Below are positions 13,493 to 20,645 of a stretch of DNA of 21,627 nt, piece by piece (positions within the stretch are counted from its first letter, which is position 1; each line of letters opens with the position of its first letter). The stretch covers positions 1-21,627 of the forward strand of contig JBKJVQ010000190.1 in NCBI GenBank assembly GCA_046717125.1, given 5' to 3'. The notes under the pieces were generated by a model. The model was not told where the DNA came from, did not search any database, and saw nothing but the letters and a program-made list of their open reading frames with translations. The position numbers and the translations under genes are program-made. Origin of the DNA: JBKJVQ01 sp046717125 (lineage in GTDB: Bacteria; Pseudomonadota; Alphaproteobacteria; Rhizobiales; Methyloligellaceae).

Positions 13493-13723
13493 ATGCACGT
13501 GATCGAGGCCGCGGGATTTGCCATCGCCCAGGATGATGCGGCGCTGATCGACAGGCGCGCCACCTCGCGCGTCCTGCCGGCGCTACGCGCGCCCGCGAAG
13601 TCCCTTGCCGCCGCCGCCTTCTATACGTTCGTCGTGATCGTTGCCTTGCTGAGCTTTCTCCGCTCGCGCGTCCGGCGTCCTTCTTCCGCCCGGGTCAGCC
13701 AGAGGCTTGACCGCGCCCGCTGA
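13493..13723 (+). CDS. Small single-pass membrane protein, unknown
   Basis: A 76-residue ORF with a good ribosome binding site, GGAGGA at 13483-13488, four bases before the ATG. Residues about 43-61 are a single hydrophobic segment (SLAAAAFYTFVVIVALLSFL), flanked by arginine-rich sequence on its C-terminal side (RSRVRRPSSARVSQRLDRAR), which predicts a cytoplasmic C-terminus. I do not recognise a family. It sits alone between trcR and the acyl-CoA synthetase gene, 66 bases before the latter's ATG, so it could be transcribed with it. The translation signal and the membrane segment argue for a real gene, but conservation cannot be checked here. Confidence 0.55.
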   Translation: MHVIEAAGFAIAQDDAALIDRRATSRVLPALRAPAKSLAAAAFYTFVVIVALLSFLRSRVRRPSSARVSQRLDRAR

Positions 13724-13789
13724 TCCAGTGACGGTCCTCCGATAATGCCGCGGCGCAGTATCAAGATCGCGGCGGCGCGGGAGGACGCG

Positions 13790-15409
13790 ATGAACCCTTA
13801 TGAGCAGGATCTCGACAAGACTCCCGCGAACCACCAGCCGCTGACGCCGCTGTCTTTCCTCGAACGCGCCGCCGCGACCTTCCCCGACCAGATCGCCGTG
13901 ATCCATGGCGAGCAGCGCCTCACCTATCGCGAATTCTACACGCGCTGCCGCCGCCTTGCCTCGGCGCTGGCAAAGCTCGGCATCGGCAAGGGCGACACCG
14001 TCTCCGTCATGCTCGCCAACACGCCGCCGATGCTCGAAGCCCATTACGGCGTGCCCATGACCAAGGGCGTGCTGCATTCGATAAACACGCGGCTCGACGC
14101 CGCCATCATCGGCTTCATGCTCGACCATGCCGAGACGAAGGTGCTCATCACCGACACGGAGTTCGCGCCGGTGATGCAGGAGGCGCTGGCGAAGGCCAAG
14201 GTGAAGCCGGTCATCATTGATTATCGCGATGCGCTGGGCGCGGAAGGCGAGCGGCTCGGCGACATCGACTATGAGGATTTCGTCGCCGGCGGCGATCCCG
14301 AATACGCCTGGGAAATGCCCGACGATGAGTGGGACGCGATCTCGCTGAACTACACGTCCGGCACGACCGGCAATCCCAAAGGCGTCGTCTATCACCACCG
14401 CGGCGCGGCGCTGATGTGCTACGCCAACGTCCTCCATGGCGGCATGGGGCGGCATCCGGTCTATCTCTGGACGCTGCCCATGTTCCACTGCAACGGCTGG
14501 TGCTTCCCCTGGACGCTCTCGGTCGTCGCTGGCGCGCATGTCTGCCTCCGCGCCGTGCGCGCGCCCGCGATGTCCGACGCCATCGCCGATCACCGGGTGA
14601 CGCATCTCTGCGGCGCGCCGATCGTCATGTCGACGCTCTTGAATGCTCAGCCTGCGGAGCGTCGCGATTTCAATCATGCGGTCGAATTTCTGACCGCCGC
14701 CGCGCCGCCGCCCGAAGCCGTGCTCGCGAAGATGGCCGATTCCGGTTTCAACGTGACCCATCTCTACGGGCTGACCGAGACCTACGGCCCCGCGACCGTG
14801 AACGAATGGCACAGCGCCTGGAGCGATCTGGAATCCGGCGCGCGCGCGACGAAGAAGGCGCGGCAGGGCGTGCGCTATATCGCCCTCGAAGGCCTGACCG
14901 TGATGGACCCCGAGACAATGCAGGAGACTCCGCGCGACGGCGAGACGCTTGGCGAGGTCATGTTTCGCGGCAATATCGTCATGAAGGGCTATTTGAAGAA
15001 CAAAAAGGCCACGGACGACGCCTTCGCCGGCGGCTGGTTCCATTCCGGCGATCTCGGCGTGATGCACGCCGACGGCTATATCCAGCTCAAGGACCGCTCC
15101 AAGGACATCATCATCTCGGGCGGCGAGAACATCTCATCGATCGAGGTCGAGGACGTGCTCTACAAGCACCCCAAGATCAGCGCGGCGGCTGTGGTCGCCA
15201 AGGAAGACGAGAAATGGGGCGAGACCCCCTGCGCCTTCGTCGAGATCGTGCCCGGCGCGGAGGTGACGGAGGAAGAGGTGATCGCCTGGTGCCGCGAGAG
15301 GCTGGCGAAATTCAAGGTGCCGAAAAACGTCGTCTTCACCGAGCTGCCCAAAACCTCGACGGGCAAGATCCAGAAATTCAAGCTGCGGGAATTGGCTCGG
15401 GGGGTTTGA
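13790..15409 (+). CDS. Acyl-CoA synthetase (AMP-forming), DmdB/FadK-like
   Basis: An ANL-superfamily ligase that activates a carboxylic acid to its CoA thioester through an acyl-adenylate. Motifs are intact in 539 residues: the phosphate-binding loop YTSGTTGNPKG (188-198), YGLTE (326-330), Asp421 in HSGDLG, Arg436 in KDRSKDIIISGGENISS, and the catalytic Lys526 in KTSTGKIQK. The YLWTLPMFHCNGW region is typical of the subgroup containing 3-methylmercaptopropionyl-CoA ligase and medium-chain acyl-CoA synthetases. The ATG at 13790 is preceded by GGGAGG and starts the conserved MNPYEQDL; the frame is open from 13745 but without homology. Substrate choice (short, medium, branched or sulfur-containing acid) cannot be decided from this sequence. 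No beta-oxidation genes flank it. Confidence 0.93.
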   Translation: MNPYEQDLDKTPANHQPLTPLSFLERAAATFPDQIAVIHGEQRLTYREFYTRCRRLASALAKLGIGKGDTVSVMLANTPPMLEAHYGVPMTKGVLHSINTRLDAAIIGFMLDHAETKVLITDTEFAPVMQEALAKAKVKPVIIDYRDALGAEGERLGDIDYEDFVAGGDPEYAWEMPDDEWDAISLNYTSGTTGNPKGVVYHHRGAALMCYANVLHGGMGRHPVYLWTLPMFHCNGWCFPWTLSVVAGAHVCLRAVRAPAMSDAIADHRVTHLCGAPIVMSTLLNAQPAERRDFNHAVEFLTAAAPPPEAVLAKMADSGFNVTHLYGLTETYGPATVNEWHSAWSDLESGARATKKARQGVRYIALEGLTVMDPETMQETPRDGETLGEVMFRGNIVMKGYLKNKKATDDAFAGGWFHSGDLGVMHADGYIQLKDRSKDIIISGGENISSIEVEDVLYKHPKISAAAVVAKEDEKWGETPCAFVEIVPGAEVTEEEVIAWCRERLAKFKVPKNVVFTELPKTSTGKIQKFKLRELARGV

Positions 15410-15424
15410 GGGTGCTGCCGCCGA

Positions 15425-16586
15425 ATGATTGATTTCTCGATTCCGCTTGAATCCGTCAACGAGCAGCACCTGCTTTCACTAATTGAAGGTGGAGCTACGG
15501 AGTCTGTATCTCTCGATTTTAAACGTAGCGTGGATCTATCAAGCGGAGACGGCAAACGCGAACTCCTCAAAGACCTAATACGCTCGGCGGACACTGGTCA
15601 TTGGCATCGATGAGAAGGATGGATCGGCATCCGCCTTGGTCGGCTGTCAGGACGGTTCGGACGCTCTGATCCAGACCATCGAAAATCTTTTGCGAGATGG
15701 GGTCCAACCACGCCTCACCGCGTACGGAATCGTCGGCGTGCCGCTTGAACAAGGTGGCTTTGTGCTTGTTGTCCGCGTTTATCCTAGTCTTATTGGTCCG
15801 CACCGAGTCTCGCATGGCTCACACAACCGCTTTTACATTCGGAATGCGAACGGCAAGCACGAAGCTGGCGTTGACGAACTGAGATCATTGTTCGTCTCGG
15901 GCGCATCTCAGATGGAGCGATTGAACCAGCGGCTTGCCCAGCGCTACGAGGCCATCGCGCGAGGCCAGGGGCCAGTCGACCTCGCGAACAATGAATGCTT
16001 CGTGATCGTTCACCTCACGCCCGCGCAAGCTTTGAGTGGATTCGGAAGCTTGGTCGATCCTCGAACGGCCTATCCCCATCGCCAAAGCTTAGTGCCTATT
16101 GGCGTTTCGAGCGGCTCGACTGACTACAATTTCGATGGGCTTTTGGTCCGCCGGAGCGGCGACCCGTGTCACGGGTATACCCAGATTTTCAGAGACGGGA
16201 CCGTCGAGTCTCTGAAGACTGACGTAGTCGTCTCTCGTGACGGGCTCGGTCGCCTTCTTCCTGCGCGCACCTTCGAACAGATTATCGAGGCGATTGTCCG
16301 GCTATCCAACGCCCAACGAACAATCGGCGTAACACTCCCAATTTTTGTCAGTGTAAAGATTATTGGCTTAAGCGGCGCATTGCTGGGTTTAAGGGGCATG
16401 GATGACAACGACGACCTGACGCGATTCCGTAACGATGAGATGTCGTTCCGCCCAATGTTGCTCGACCGCTTTCATGACAAGAAAGGCATCGCGCCGGTCA
16501 TCCAGCCTTTTCTTGATCAAGCTTGGCAAGCTGCGGGGCTGGCCCGGTGCGACTTATACGGGACGGATGGTTCTTGGCAGACCTAA
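15425..16586 (+). pseudogene. Schlafen AlbA_2-domain protein gene, frame-broken
   Basis: Two reading frames together cover what looks like one gene of about 387 codons. The first (15425-15613) carries the start and the ESVSLDFKRSVDL motif of the AlbA_2 (Schlafen-like, putative nucleic-acid or nucleotide-binding) domain. The second (open from 15579 to 16586) continues the domain with TLVIGIDEKDGSASALVG, VLVVRVYPSLIGPHRVSHG and HNRFYIRNANGKHEAGVDEL, then about 230 residues with no domain I recognise. The block that should join them, an A-N-x-x-G-G stretch in relatives, is missing; the junction at about 15575-15591 seems roughly 14 bases short. Base composition and codon use (TTA, ATA, CTA, AAT common) are clearly less GC-rich than in the neighbours, which suggests horizontal origin. 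It starts 16 bases after the acyl-CoA synthetase stop. The break could also be an assembly error. Confidence 0.72.
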
Positions 16587-16617
16587 GTATAGCGTTCATC
16601 AGGCCGCAGCCCGCTGG

Positions 16618-16637
16618 ATCCCGGCTTTCGCCGGGAT
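16618..16637. repeat. REP-like palindrome (ATCCCGGC stem)
   Basis: ATCCCGGC (16618-16625) pairs perfectly with GCCGGGAT (16630-16637) around TTTC. This sequence is a frequent dispersed palindrome in proteobacterial genomes. It follows the end of the broken AlbA_2 gene by about 30 bases. Confidence 0.7.
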
Positions 16638-16654
16638 GACGGCGTTGGATGTCG

Positions 16655-16670
16655 CCAGCACTTTTGCTGG
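16655..16670. repeat. Short perfect hairpin
   Basis: CCAGCA (16655-16660) pairs with TGCTGG (16665-16670) around CTTT. It lies 17 bases after the ATCCCGGC palindrome and may be part of the same composite element. Confidence 0.5.
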
Positions 16671-17077
16671 AAACTTATCCCCGCGCCCAAAACCGTCTGT
16701 ACACTCGCGCCATCCCGCCTCCGCCGGAGATGTGCTGCAGCCGTCTGAAGCATGGGGGTGGGAGCGGCGCCCCGAGCGGATACGGCCTAACGATCCGTCT
16801 TCGTCCCGGCCCCTTCGAACCGCGACCCTGGGGCCGCCTACCTGTCCCAGCGCCGTAGGGCTGCAATCCGGCTGGCCTGTTTATGGCCGGTGAGACGATG
16901 CGCGGCGGGAGCGAACCAAAGACGCCGTGTGCGGGGCGCCATGAGGCTGCCCTCAAAGAATTACGGATGTGGCCTTGTGGCGCTCCGCACATCCCCGGAT
17001 TTCCGGGTCCGCTCTTTGAAACTCGCGGCGAATGTCGGCGAGCGCAATGCGCTGCCCGAATCCGCCCACGAACAACC

Positions 17078-17512
17078 TCACGTTCGCCAGGGATGATCCG
17101 GCAGCTCGGTGACGCCGCAGACGGTCGCGCCGGCTTCGGCCACCTCATGGTCGTTCTCGACCGTCGAGCCCGAGACGCCGATCGCGCCGATCAGAACGCC
17201 CTCTTCGTCGACGATGGGCAGGCCGCCGGGGAATGTGATCAGCCCGTCATTGGAATGCTCGATGCCGTAGAGCGGCTTGCCCGGCTGCGAGAGTTCTCCG
17301 AGCGCACCTGTCGGCAGGCCGAAGAAGCAGGCCGTGCGCGCCTTCTTGATGGCGATGTCGATCGAGCCCGTCCACGCATTGTCCATGCGCTCGAAGGCTT
17401 TAAGCGTCGCCCCGGAATCGACCACCGCGATGCACATCTGTGTGTCGAGTTTCTTCGCCTTTTTCAGCGCGGCCTCGATCGCCTTCTTCGCCTTCTCGAG
17501 TGGAATATGCAT
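17078..17512 (-). CDS. GlcG/HbpS-family (heme-binding-like) protein
   Basis: A 144-residue single-domain protein of the GlcG/HbpS family, with IAVVDSGATLKAFERMD (28-44), KARTACFFGLPTG (57-69) and the hallmark FPGGLPIVDEEGVLIGAIGV (94-113) followed by SG and an acidic VENDHEVAEAG. Some members bind heme (HbpS of Streptomyces); others are cofactor-binding proteins or part of glycolate or diol operons, and the ligand here is unknown. No signal peptide is seen, so it is cytoplasmic. The ATG at 17512 is strongly supported by AAGGAGGGAG on the minus strand (17525-17516). It is the only gene in its unit, separated from leuC upstream by 250 bases with a palindrome. Confidence 0.88.
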   Translation of the reverse strand: MHIPLEKAKKAIEAALKKAKKLDTQMCIAVVDSGATLKAFERMDNAWTGSIDIAIKKARTACFFGLPTGALGELSQPGKPLYGIEHSNDGLITFPGGLPIVDEEGVLIGAIGVSGSTVENDHEVAEAGATVCGVTELPDHPWRT

Positions 17513-17622
17513 GGGCTCCCTCCTTGATGATCGCCGCGGGCGGCGGCTGTTGTGTCCGGGTCATAACGCGGAAGTTCGTTGTTGGTTGTCGTTCCGTTGA
17601 GCGGATGTCGCGATTCCTGCGG

Positions 17623-17644
17623 CCCTCCCCTTAGTGGGGGAGGG
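17623..17644. repeat. CCCTCCCC palindrome
   Basis: CCCTCCCC (17623-17630) pairs perfectly with GGGGAGGG (17637-17644) around TTAGTG. The sequence matches a palindrome type that is common between genes in GC-rich alphaproteobacteria. It lies in the 250-base gap between leuC and the GlcG-family gene and may help end leuC transcription. The rest of that gap shows no gene. Confidence 0.65.
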
Positions 17645-17765
17645 GAAGGGGTTGGGGTACACTAAGACGCGCAGGCGCGGACTTTCACCCCACCGGCCGC
17701 GCAAGGGCGCGGCCCGCGTCCCCATCGAGGGGAGGCCATTCTTCCCTCGCAGCCAACGCCGCTGC

Positions 17766-19166
17766 CTAGTGAAAAGTCCGGATATCCACGAACCGCCCCG
17801 CGATCGCCGCCGCTGCCGCCATTTGCGGCGAGACGAGATGGGTGCGCCCGCCCCTGCCCTGCCGCCCCTCGAAATTGCGGTTCGAGGTCGAGGCGCAGCG
17901 CTCTTTCGGGCGGAGCTGATCGGGGTTCATGCCGAGGCACATGGAGCAGCCGGGCTCGCGCCAGTCGAAGCCGGCGGCCTTGAAGATCGCGTCGAGCCCT
18001 TCGGACTCGGCCTGCTCCTTCACGAGGCCCGAGCCCGGCACGATCATGGCCGAGACGCGCTCCGCGATCTTCCGCCCCTCGACGATCTTTGCCACTTCGC
18101 GCAAATCCTCGATGCGGCCGTTGGTGCACGAACCGATGAACACGCGGTCGATCTCGATGTCCTGGATTTTTGTGCCGGGCACGAGGCCCATATAGTCGAG
18201 CGAGCGGCGGATCGCGGCGCGCTTGTTCTCGTCGGCGATGCTGTTGGGGTCCGGCACGACACCCGACACCGACACGACATCCTCGGGTGACGTGCCCCAG
18301 GTCACGAGCGGCGGCAGCGCGGCGGCGTCCAGTCTGACTTCGGCGTCGAAGCGCGCATCATCGTCTGTATACAGCGTTTCCCAGTGCCGCATCGCGGATT
18401 CCCAAGCGCCGGCCTTCGGCGCGCGTGGGCGGCCTTTGAGATAGTCGAATGTCTTATGGTCCGGCGCGATCAGGCCGGCGCGCGCACCGCCCTCGATCGA
18501 CATGTTGCAGACGGTCATGCGCCCTTCAGGGCTGAGGGCGCGAATCGCCTCGCCGGCATACTCGACAACATAGCCCGTGCCGCCGGCCGTGCCGATCTCG
18601 CCGATGATGGCGAGCACGATGTCCTTCGCCGTCACGCCGTTAGGCAGTGCACCGTCGACGGAGACGCGCATGTTCTTGGCTTTTTTCTGAATCAGCGTCT
18701 GGGTCGCGAGCACATGCTCGACCTCCGACGTGCCTATGCCGTGCGCCAGCGCGCCGAACGCGCCATCGGTCGAGGTATGGCTGTCGCCGCAGACAATGGT
18801 CGTGCCGGGCAGGGTGAAACCCTGTTCGGGGCCGATGATGTGGACGATGCCCTGGCGCTTGTCGATTTCCGAAAAATAGTCGACGCCGAACTCGGCGCAA
18901 TTGTCGGCCAGCGTCTTCACCTGCAGCGCGGAGTCGGGATCGTCGATGCCGTGGCTACGGTCGGTGGTCGGCACGTTGTGATCAACCACGGCCAGCGTTT
19001 TCTCCGGGCTGCGCACGCGGCGGCCCGTCATGCGCAGGCCCTCGAACGCCTGCGGGCTCGTCACCTCATGCACGAGATGGCGGTCGATATAGAGCACGGT
19101 CGTGCCGTCCTCCGCCGCATGCACGACGTGGTCGTCCCAGATCTTGTCGTAGAGGGTCTTGGCCAT
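17766..19166 (-). CDS. leuC: 3-isopropylmalate dehydratase large subunit
   Basis: LeuC with LeuD isomerises 2-isopropylmalate to 3-isopropylmalate in leucine synthesis. The 466 residues are full length, and the [4Fe-4S] ligands are at the positions known from E. coli: Cys347 in GSCTNGR and Cys407/Cys410 in CSMCLGMN. Other aconitase-family motifs include TVLYIDRHLVHEVTSPQAFE, CGDSHTSTDGAFGALAHGIG and SNRNFEGRQG. The ATG at 19166 has AGAGG a few bases upstream and a good promoter at 19192-19220. No leuD, leuB or leader peptide adjoins it, so the large subunit is encoded apart from the small one, as in many Hyphomicrobiales. Confidence 0.98.
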   Translation of the reverse strand: MAKTLYDKIWDDHVVHAAEDGTTVLYIDRHLVHEVTSPQAFEGLRMTGRRVRSPEKTLAVVDHNVPTTDRSHGIDDPDSALQVKTLADNCAEFGVDYFSEIDKRQGIVHIIGPEQGFTLPGTTIVCGDSHTSTDGAFGALAHGIGTSEVEHVLATQTLIQKKAKNMRVSVDGALPNGVTAKDIVLAIIGEIGTAGGTGYVVEYAGEAIRALSPEGRMTVCNMSIEGGARAGLIAPDHKTFDYLKGRPRAPKAGAWESAMRHWETLYTDDDARFDAEVRLDAAALPPLVTWGTSPEDVVSVSGVVPDPNSIADENKRAAIRRSLDYMGLVPGTKIQDIEIDRVFIGSCTNGRIEDLREVAKIVEGRKIAERVSAMIVPGSGLVKEQAESEGLDAIFKAAGFDWREPGCSMCLGMNPDQLRPKERCASTSNRNFEGRQGRGGRTHLVSPQMAAAAAIAGRFVDIRTFH

Positions 19167-19191
19167 GATGCCTCTGGATTTTCAGGAACAT

Positions 19192-19220
19192 GAGATAGCG
19201 GTTCGGCTCCGCGATGACAA
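19192..19220 (-). promoter_or_regulatory. Putative leuC promoter
   Basis: On the minus strand TTGTCA (19220-19215) and TATCTC (19197-19192) have a 17-base spacer; the -35 matches five of six positions. The start would fall about 19 bases before the leuC ATG, leaving no room for an attenuator. Confidence 0.5.
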
Positions 19221-19293
19221 TTGGGCGGCGCGTCGCGGGGCCGTGTGATGACTGCGCTAAATCCGTCATCATCGCACTGTTCTATCGTTCGTC

Positions 19294-19375
19294 ATGCGCG
19301 GGTTTATCCCGCGCATCCACGGCTTCCGTCTCGGTTTGCGAACCCGTCATGGCCGAGACAAGCCCGGCCATGACG
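19294..19375. repeat. Composite REP-like element (two perfect hairpins)
   Basis: ATGCGCGGG (19294-19302) pairs with CCCGCGCAT (19308-19316), and CGTCATGGCC (19345-19354) pairs with GGCCATGACG (19366-19375). GTCTCGG (19328-19334) can also pair with CCGAGAC (19353-19359), an alternative fold overlapping the second hairpin. It fills the space between divergent leuC and the VOC gene. The pattern matches the GCGCGGG/CCGGCC palindromes dispersed in alphaproteobacteria. Confidence 0.7.
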
Positions 19376-19409
19376 CCGAGAGGTCGCTGCAGACCAGGAG
19401 AATGGCACG

Positions 19410-19841
19410 ATGCCCACCTACCCGCTTCCACCCGACACGCCCGCCGTCGCGCCATACCTCGTCGTCGCCGACCCCGCCGCGCTGATCGAATTCCTGAACG
19501 CGCTGTTCGGCGCGAGGGAGGTCATGCGCATCCACCGCCCCGACGGCTCGATCATGCACGCGGAACTGCGTATCCGCGATTCGGCCGTGATGATGGGCGG
19601 GGCGACCGACAAGTTCGCGGCGTCCACCGCAGGGTTGCATGTCTATGTCGAGGACGCCGACGCGACCTACGCCAAGGCGATGGAACTTGGCGCTGAGGCG
19701 ATCATGCCGCCGTCGGAATCAGGCGACGGCGACCGGCGCGGCGGCTTTCTCGATATGGCTGGCAATCAGTGGTGGGTCGCCTCGCGCGTCGAGACGCTCA
19801 CGCCAGAAGAGATAGAGCGCCACGCCGGGGCGAAGGCCTAA
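19410..19841 (+). CDS. VOC-fold (glyoxalase/bleomycin resistance, PhnB-like) protein
   Basis: A 143-residue vicinal-oxygen-chelate-fold protein of the PhnB-like group. The two beta-alpha-beta-beta-beta modules are visible as VAPYLVVADPAALIEFLNAL to SIMHAELRIRDSAVMMGG, and as GLHVYVEDADATYAKAMELG to RRGGFLDMAGNQWWVASR. The GxxxxxxDxxGNxWW ending is typical of the family. AGGAG nine bases before the ATG supports the start. The reaction is unknown, since this fold serves lyases, dioxygenases and binding proteins. It converges on rplS and the two stop codons overlap. Confidence 0.87.
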   Translation: MPTYPLPPDTPAVAPYLVVADPAALIEFLNALFGAREVMRIHRPDGSIMHAELRIRDSAVMMGGATDKFAASTAGLHVYVEDADATYAKAMELGAEAIMPPSESGDGDRRGGFLDMAGNQWWVASRVETLTPEEIERHAGAKA

Positions 19842-19847
19842 GCCTTC
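19832..19847. terminator. Hairpin enclosing overlapping stop codons of VOC gene and rplS
   Basis: GAAGGC (19832-19837) pairs with GCCTTC (19842-19847), leaving the loop CTAA, which is exactly the overlap of the two stop codons (TAA on plus at 19839-19841, TAG on minus at 19840-19838). It could act as a compact bidirectional terminator, but there is no T tract on either side. Confidence 0.45.
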
Positions 19848-20521
19848 TCGGTCTCCTTGGTGCCCACACCCGCCTCGCCTTCCGGCTCCTCGGCCGGGAC
19901 TTCGGCGGCGGTCTTCTCGGCCATGAGATCGCGCGCCTTGGCGGGCCAGTCCTCGCGCTCGATGCGGCCCTTGAGGTTCAACGCATCGTCGACCTTGGCG
20001 ATCTCGTCGTCGGTCCAGCCCGCGACCTGCTCGTATTTCACGACGCCGAGCTTCTGCAGCTGCTTGGCGAGTTCTGGCGAGACGCCCTCGATCGCCGTCA
20101 TGTCCTCGGCTTCACCCTTGGGCCGCTTGAAGCCTTTAAACACTTCGGTCTTCTTGCCGCGCGCGTCGACCTTCTCGGCGATGCGCGCCGATTTGCCGCG
20201 CCGTCCGCGTAAATAATAGAGTTTGGCGCGGCGCACTTTGCCGCGGCGGATGACCTCGATCGAATCGATCAGCGGCGACAGGACGGGAAACACGCGCTCG
20301 ACGCCCTCGCCATAGGAAATCTTGCGTACCGTGAAGCTCTCGTTCAGCCCGCCGCCGTCGCGCGCGATGCAAACGCCCTCATAAGCCTGTACGCGCGAGC
20401 GGTCGCCTTCCACCACCTTCACGTTGACGCGCAAGGTGTCGCCGGGGCCAAATTCCGGTACCGGGCGCACGCGCTCCAAAGCTTCGACCTGCTCTCTTTC
20501 GAGCTCTTCGATGATGTTCAT
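19838..20521 (-). CDS. rplS: 50S ribosomal protein L19 with helix-hairpin-helix extension
   Basis: L19 sits at the ribosomal subunit interface. Residues 1-115 are a complete L19: MNIIEELEREQVE, FGPGDTLRVNVKVVEGDR, RVQAYEGVCIARDGGGLNES, FTVRKISYGEGVERVFP and KVRRAKLYYLRGRRGKSARI. The usual protein ends near residue 115-130; this one has 227. Residues about 138-199 form a helix-hairpin-helix-like domain (DMTAIEGVSPELAKQLQKLG, GWTDDEIAKVDDALNLKGRI, EREDWPAKARDL) closely resembling the C-terminal extension known from L21 of many Hyphomicrobiales, and an acidic tail follows. The start ATG at 20521 is clear. It follows trmD, as in the common rpsP-rimM-trmD-rplS order, but a terminator lies between them. 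Its stop overlaps that of the convergent VOC gene. Confidence 0.95.
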   Translation of the reverse strand: MNIIEELEREQVEALERVRPVPEFGPGDTLRVNVKVVEGDRSRVQAYEGVCIARDGGGLNESFTVRKISYGEGVERVFPVLSPLIDSIEVIRRGKVRRAKLYYLRGRRGKSARIAEKVDARGKKTEVFKGFKRPKGEAEDMTAIEGVSPELAKQLQKLGVVKYEQVAGWTDDEIAKVDDALNLKGRIEREDWPAKARDLMAEKTAAEVPAEEPEGEAGVGTKETEKA

Positions 20522-20569
20522 GGCGTTCGTCCCTGGAGTGCGGCGCGGCGCGGATCGCGCGCCAATGCG

Positions 20570-20601
20570 AAAAACCGGCCCCTCACGCGCGAGCGGGCCA
20601 G
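20570..20601 (-). terminator. Rho-independent terminator between trmD and rplS
   Basis: On the minus strand CTGGCCC (20601-20595), one bulged G and CTC (20593-20591) pair with GAGGGGCCGG (20584-20575, one wobble) around a short loop, giving a ten-pair stem followed by five T residues (20574-20570). It lies after the trmD stop and about 50 bases before the rplS start, so it could end trmD transcription or act as a leader attenuator of rplS. Confidence 0.7.
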
Positions 20602-20645
20602 TTGGAACCCGTCGAAGCTTTGGAACAAGCTTTGCGGCGCTTTTC

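Larger units (their letters stand above)
16587..17077. other. Gene-free, repeat-like intergenic region
   Basis: These 490 bases hold no ORF I can support on either strand. They contain two perfect hairpins near the left end (listed separately), smaller inverted repeats such as CCCGG-ATTT-CCGGG around 16995-17010, and a mosaic of proline/arginine-biased sequence that resembles the non-coding dispersed repeats I recall from Hyphomicrobiales genomes. Together with the broken AlbA_2 gene it looks like an accumulation site for decaying inserted DNA. No transposase remnant was recognised. Confidence 0.5.

Noticed and set aside
12160..13563. 467-codon open frame on the minus strand
   Set aside because: It runs antisense through trcR and the end of the quinone oxidoreductase; composition reflects the reverse of those codons.
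13583..15067. 494-codon open frame on the minus strand
   Set aside because: Antisense shadow of the acyl-CoA synthetase, with no recognisable motifs and no ribosome binding site.
15425..16586. Programmed ribosomal frameshift in the AlbA_2 gene
   Set aside because: There is no slippery heptamer at the junction and conserved residues are missing there, so loss of bases explains it better.
16883..17527. 214-codon open frame on the plus strand
   Set aside because: Mostly antisense to the GlcG/HbpS-family gene, which has clear motifs and a strong ribosome binding site.
19166..19220. Leucine leader peptide and attenuator before leuC
   Set aside because: The putative transcription start lies only about 19 bases from the ATG; no leucine-rich ORF or alternative hairpins fit.
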